NCBI GenBank assembly: GCA_020638975.1
Contig: JACKHN010000014.1
Location: 62,001-126,000 of the forward strand
DNA length: 64,000 bases
DNA from: Planctomycetaceae bacterium
GTDB taxonomy: Bacteria; Planctomycetota; Planctomycetia; Pirellulales; Pirellulaceae
Direction of reading: 5' to 3'
Of the stretch, positions 61,397 to 64,000 are shown one piece after another. A model generated the notes under the pieces. The model was not told the DNA's origin. It saw only the letters and a list, made by a program, of their open reading frames with translations, and made no database searches. The position numbers and the translations under genes were made by a program. The first letter of the stretch is position 1; each line of letters opens with the position of its first letter.

Positions 61397-61697
61397 TCAG
61401 AAAGCCAATTGAGACAAGACGTTGCAGCGACGGCCTGTTCCTGTTCTAGGTGTGAAAAGTAAACCTTAACTGTCGGTAACCTAGGCGTCTATGGCAAAAG
61501 AACGATCGACGGGTGTTCGGTAATGCCATTATTCTACTTCGACGCCATCATAACCGAGCCAATAGTGTCAAGGCCGTTAGGCCGCACAAGCTCCGCAGTT
61601 TATGAACTCGCCGTGATTTGCTATTCTTCCCCTATTAACTCACTCGCCAGGGTGGCGCGTCGGGTAAACAGGAATGACTTGAAAGGAGTGTCAGATC
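61397..61697. other. gap between divergent genes, no feature seen
   Basis: About 300 bases between the MMPL start and transaldolase start. Presumably holds both promoters. No hairpin element, RNA gene or coding frame recognised. Confidence 0.5.
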
Positions 61698-62735
61698 GTG
61701 GTTGATTCGCTGAAGTCGCTGATAGCATCGGGGACGAAATTGTGGCTCGACTCGATCGATCCTGACTTGGTCGCTGAAAACCGGGCTCGTGGTGCGACGG
61801 GAGCGACATCGAATCCGATCATTATTTCGGATCTCTTGAAGACCGGTCGCTTTGACAAGCAATTGGACATCTTCCGCGGTCAAGGTTTGGATGACGAAGC
61901 CATCGCTTGGGCGATGACGGACCAACTCGTTCGGCAAGCCCAAGATGTCTTCCACCCGGTATGGCAAGAGACCCAAGGCAACGACGGTTACGTGAGCTTC
62001 GAACTCGACCCGCTGCTTGAAGACCTCGAATTGGGTCCTCCACACGACAAGCGTGTCGCGCGTTACGTCGAACTCGGCAAACGATGGGCCGAAGGCCATG
62101 ACAATCGCATGATCAAAGTTCCGGCGACGCCGGCAGGACTTGATGCTTTAGAAGATCTCGCGGCGGCTGGCATCACGTTGAATGTGACTCTCATCTTCTC
62201 CACGCGCCAGTATCACGCCGCCCGCGAAGCGGTTTGGCGCGGAGCCCAACGTCATGGCGACCTACAGCGTTTTAAGAGCGTTTACAGCATCTTTGTCTCG
62301 CGACTGGACGTCTACTCGGAGAAACATGTTCCCGAGCTTTCCGCCGCGGCGCAGGGACAAGTAGGAATCGTCAACGCCAAGCGATTATGGGCGGACAATG
62401 TCGCATTCTGGCAGGGTAAACAATTGCCGTTAGCGCAAGAGATCATTTTTGCAAGCACCGGTACGAAGAAACCGGAAGATCCACCGTGGAAGTATGTTGC
62501 GGCTTTCGCTGGGAGTGACATCCAAACCAACCCGCCGGCAACCAATCAGGCAGTTCTCGATAGCGGACGCGAGTTCACGTCGGAAGTCGCGACGCTGCCA
62601 TCGGACGAGATACTCGCAGAGATCGACGCCAAAGTCGATTTCGATCAACTGGAGCGAGTTCTCATGGAAGAGGGCTTGAGAAAGTTTGCCGATCCGCAGA
62701 AAGCGCTCTTACAGCTGATTGCGACAAAGCGGTGA
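61698..62735 (+). CDS. tal: transaldolase
   Basis: 345 residues from GTG 61698, with GAAAGGAG ten bases upstream; no better ATG nearby. Family blocks: GTKLWLDSIDPDLV, GATGATSNPIIISDLL, and NRMIKVPATPAGLDALEDLAAAGITLNVTLIFS with the Schiff-base Lys. Later IVNAKRLWADN and IIFASTGTKKP. It transfers dihydroxyacetone units in the non-oxidative pentose phosphate pathway. Length and motifs fit the Tal subfamily fused or related to Tal-Pgi types rather than the short MipB group. Confidence 0.94.
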   Translation: MVDSLKSLIASGTKLWLDSIDPDLVAENRARGATGATSNPIIISDLLKTGRFDKQLDIFRGQGLDDEAIAWAMTDQLVRQAQDVFHPVWQETQGNDGYVSFELDPLLEDLELGPPHDKRVARYVELGKRWAEGHDNRMIKVPATPAGLDALEDLAAAGITLNVTLIFSTRQYHAAREAVWRGAQRHGDLQRFKSVYSIFVSRLDVYSEKHVPELSAAAQGQVGIVNAKRLWADNVAFWQGKQLPLAQEIIFASTGTKKPEDPPWKYVAAFAGSDIQTNPPATNQAVLDSGREFTSEVATLPSDEILAEIDAKVDFDQLERVLMEEGLRKFADPQKALLQLIATKR

Positions 62736-62833
62736 GTGCTCGCGCGGCAAGCCGTAACGAAACACGTACTGACGATACACATCCGATGACGAATGCCGCG
62801 ATTCGTTCACCGAAAAACTTGCGAGCACACGGC

Positions 62834-63167
62834 TCAATCATAACCATCGACGCCGCCTAAGCATCGCTCGTGAAATAACTGACGGTTTTCCGACGCGAGC
62901 GTTGCTAACCAGCGTAAGCGACATCCGAATTTTGCTCGCGGTCCAAAGCGAATGCACGCTTTTTTCGTCTCGGCATACGACTGCCGATTCGACGTTCTGC
63001 CACGGCCACGATGCACCAATCCCGTACCGACTCCAGGCCCGCTTCGTCTAACGGTAGGTCACTCATCGTAGTTCACTCGCTTCGGCCAAAGTCATCTCCC
63101 CTAAACGAACCCGGCTGAACACTTCCAGCCGCTTGCGCCCCTGCAAACTCATCGAAATCGTCTCCAT
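62834..63167 (-). pseudogene. decayed ISNCY-like transposase, N-terminal part
   Basis: From ATG 63167 (AAGGAG upstream) the frame reads METISMSLQGRKRLEVFSRVRLG then EMTLAEASELR, a stop, VTYR, a stop, TKRAWSRYG. After a frameshift, LVHRGRGRTSNRQS follows in the next frame. This matches the start of ISNCY-type transposases (KGRKRLEVFxRVxxGELTLxxAAELxGxSYRQxKRxxxRY then GLxHRxRGRxSNR). Two stops and a shift show it is dead. The rest of the element is missing. Confidence 0.72.
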
Positions 63168-63314
63168 TACCTGTCTCCTTGTGAAGACGTCGCCTTCTGA
63201 AACAGCATCATGGCGACAATTCTAATGGCGCATGACACCCATAGGTTCCGCCATCGTAGACATCGTCGCCATCGCGAGTCATGATGAGACGTACGGCAAC
63301 AGGTAAAAAACTCG

Positions 63315-64000
63315 ATGAATCGTCGCAGGAAGTCCCGCTCTTACACTCCGAAATGCTGCCGCCGCGGTCTGTTCGTGGAGCGTCTCGAAGACCGTCGGTT
63401 GCTGGCGGGTGATTGGCAGAATCCTCGCAATGCACTCGATGTCGATGATTCGGGCATTGCGTCGCCGCTGGATGTGCTGGTCGTCATTAACGATTTGAGC
63501 GAGACGGGAAGCCGCGGGTTGCCTTCCCTGGCCGGGACGGCTCCCGTGCATTACTTGGATGTGAATGGTGACGACTGGATTTCGCCGATCGATGCATTGA
63601 TTGTTATCAATGCGATTGAGGAGAATCTCCAGCCCCTGGCCGTTGCCGCGAGCTTGTCTCCCAGTTCTGACCCCGATGGCAACGGCGTTGTGCTGCTGCC
63701 GCAGGTAACCGTCGTCGGGCAAACACTGCCAGGAGCGAGCGTGCGGATCGAGGTTGAAGCGGCGGTCGCGCCCGCGAGTTCCGGTCTCGGAGAGACCGGA
63801 CTACAAAAAGCGGATGCGGCAGGCCGCTTTCAATTCACCGTCAACCTGTCGCCGGGGCTCAACAACGTGCGCGTCGAAGCACGCAACGTGCTTGGCGAGT
63901 CCTTGGCCGTGGAACGCGAGGTTCGCCGGGGAGATGTCATTCTCGATTGGAACGCTTCGCTGTTGGGAGTGATCCGCGATTGGACGACGACTTCCAATGA
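63315..64000 (+). CDS. secreted protein with N-terminal dockerin-like repeats, possibly haloperoxidase-related, truncated by window edge
   Basis: At least 228 residues from ATG 63315. Residues 1–30 carry the planctomycete export-associated motif LFVERLEDRRLLAGD. Two dockerin-like calcium loops follow: NALDVDDSGIASPLDVLVVI (about 38–57) and HYLDVNGDDWISPIDALIVI (about 77–96). A beta domain spans about 105–200. The last residues, DVILDWNASLLGVIRDWTTTSN, resemble the opening of vanadium-dependent haloperoxidase/PAP2-like proteins; the diagnostic part lies outside the window. Confidence 0.75.
   Translation, partial: MNRRRKSRSYTPKCCRRGLFVERLEDRRLLAGDWQNPRNALDVDDSGIASPLDVLVVINDLSETGSRGLPSLAGTAPVHYLDVNGDDWISPIDALIVINAIEENLQPLAVAASLSPSSDPDGNGVVLLPQVTVVGQTLPGASVRIEVEAAVAPASSGLGETGLQKADAAGRFQFTVNLSPGLNNVRVEARNVLGESLAVEREVRRGDVILDWNASLLGVIRDWTTTSN
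63780..63800. repeat. short palindrome inside a coding region
   Basis: TCCGGTCTC GGA GAGACCGGA is a perfect inverted repeat within the dockerin-bearing gene, encoding SSGLGETGL in frame. It looks like a REP-type unit captured by the gene. Confidence 0.6.

Overview
The window reads as chromosomal DNA from a planctomycete, most likely of the Pirellulales/Pirellulaceae type. This rests on gene content rather than any marker RNA. It contains PSCyt1/PSCyt2 (DUF1549)–DUF1553 proteins and DUF1501 proteins, three secreted sulfatases, a Tat-signalled Gfo/Idh/MocA oxidoreductase, a BBP7-type beta-barrel protein, and an extracellular protein opening with the 'ERLEDRRLLA' motif followed by dockerin-like repeats. 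Genes lie on both strands in short runs. I saw no rRNA, tRNA, CRISPR array or prophage.

Layout. 1–2042: 3'-truncated PSCyt1/PSCyt2 protein. 2.3–7.05 kb (minus): housekeeping cluster ffh–rpsP–trmD–rplS–yraN plus a zinc-ribbon membrane protein. 7.18–8.91 kb: complete ISKra4-like insertion sequence with perfect 16-bp terminal inverted repeats and a 9-bp target duplication; its transposase is split at a T7 run. 9–14.1 kb (minus): two small proteins, then an operon of a secreted protein, a DUF1549/DUF1553 protein and a DUF1501 protein. 14.6–16.6 kb: rhodanese, small protein, methyltransferase, glutathione peroxidase. 16.8–25.6 kb: TPR–glycosyltransferase–DUF6165 fusion, sulfatase, membrane proteins, asparagine-synthetase-like protein, rhomboid protease, nagB. 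26–28.8 kb: orphan ParA and BBP7-like protein. 29–32.4 kb: thyA–folA and a CaMKII-association-domain protein, divergent from a RicT/PSP1–Minf_1886–small membrane protein operon. 33.3–39.1 kb: YadA-like trimeric adhesin, secreted protein, sulfatase, coiled-coil protein, MFS transporter. 39.2–42.9 kb: an internally repeated membrane protein translationally coupled to a TrhO–RluA fusion. 43–50.2 kb: PhoD-like phosphatase divergent from DUF1501, a broken thioredoxin-like gene, RbgA-type GTPase, an unknown protein and YebC. 51.6–57.7 kb: sulfatase, Gfo/Idh/MocA protein, a DUF1501 remnant, secreted protein, SDR, aspartoacylase-like enzyme. 57.8–62.7 kb: 1209-residue MMPL/RND exporter and transaldolase. 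62.8–64 kb: decayed transposase and the start of a dockerin-bearing, possibly haloperoxidase-like, secreted protein.

The most striking non-coding signal is that many intergenic gaps hold a long hairpin element of about 50–335 bp. Several families occur in two or three copies, some as near-identical inverted copies 11 kb apart, and two apparently distinct families share CAGGGCTTTT-type ends. They look like REP/MITE-like non-autonomous mobile elements. The most interesting coding signals are the TrhO–zinc-ribbon–RluA fusion with its coupled membrane partner, the TPR–GT–DUF6165 fusion, and the asparagine-synthetase-like protein that has lost its glutaminase cysteine.

All assignments come from reading translations and motifs by eye; no database search was run.
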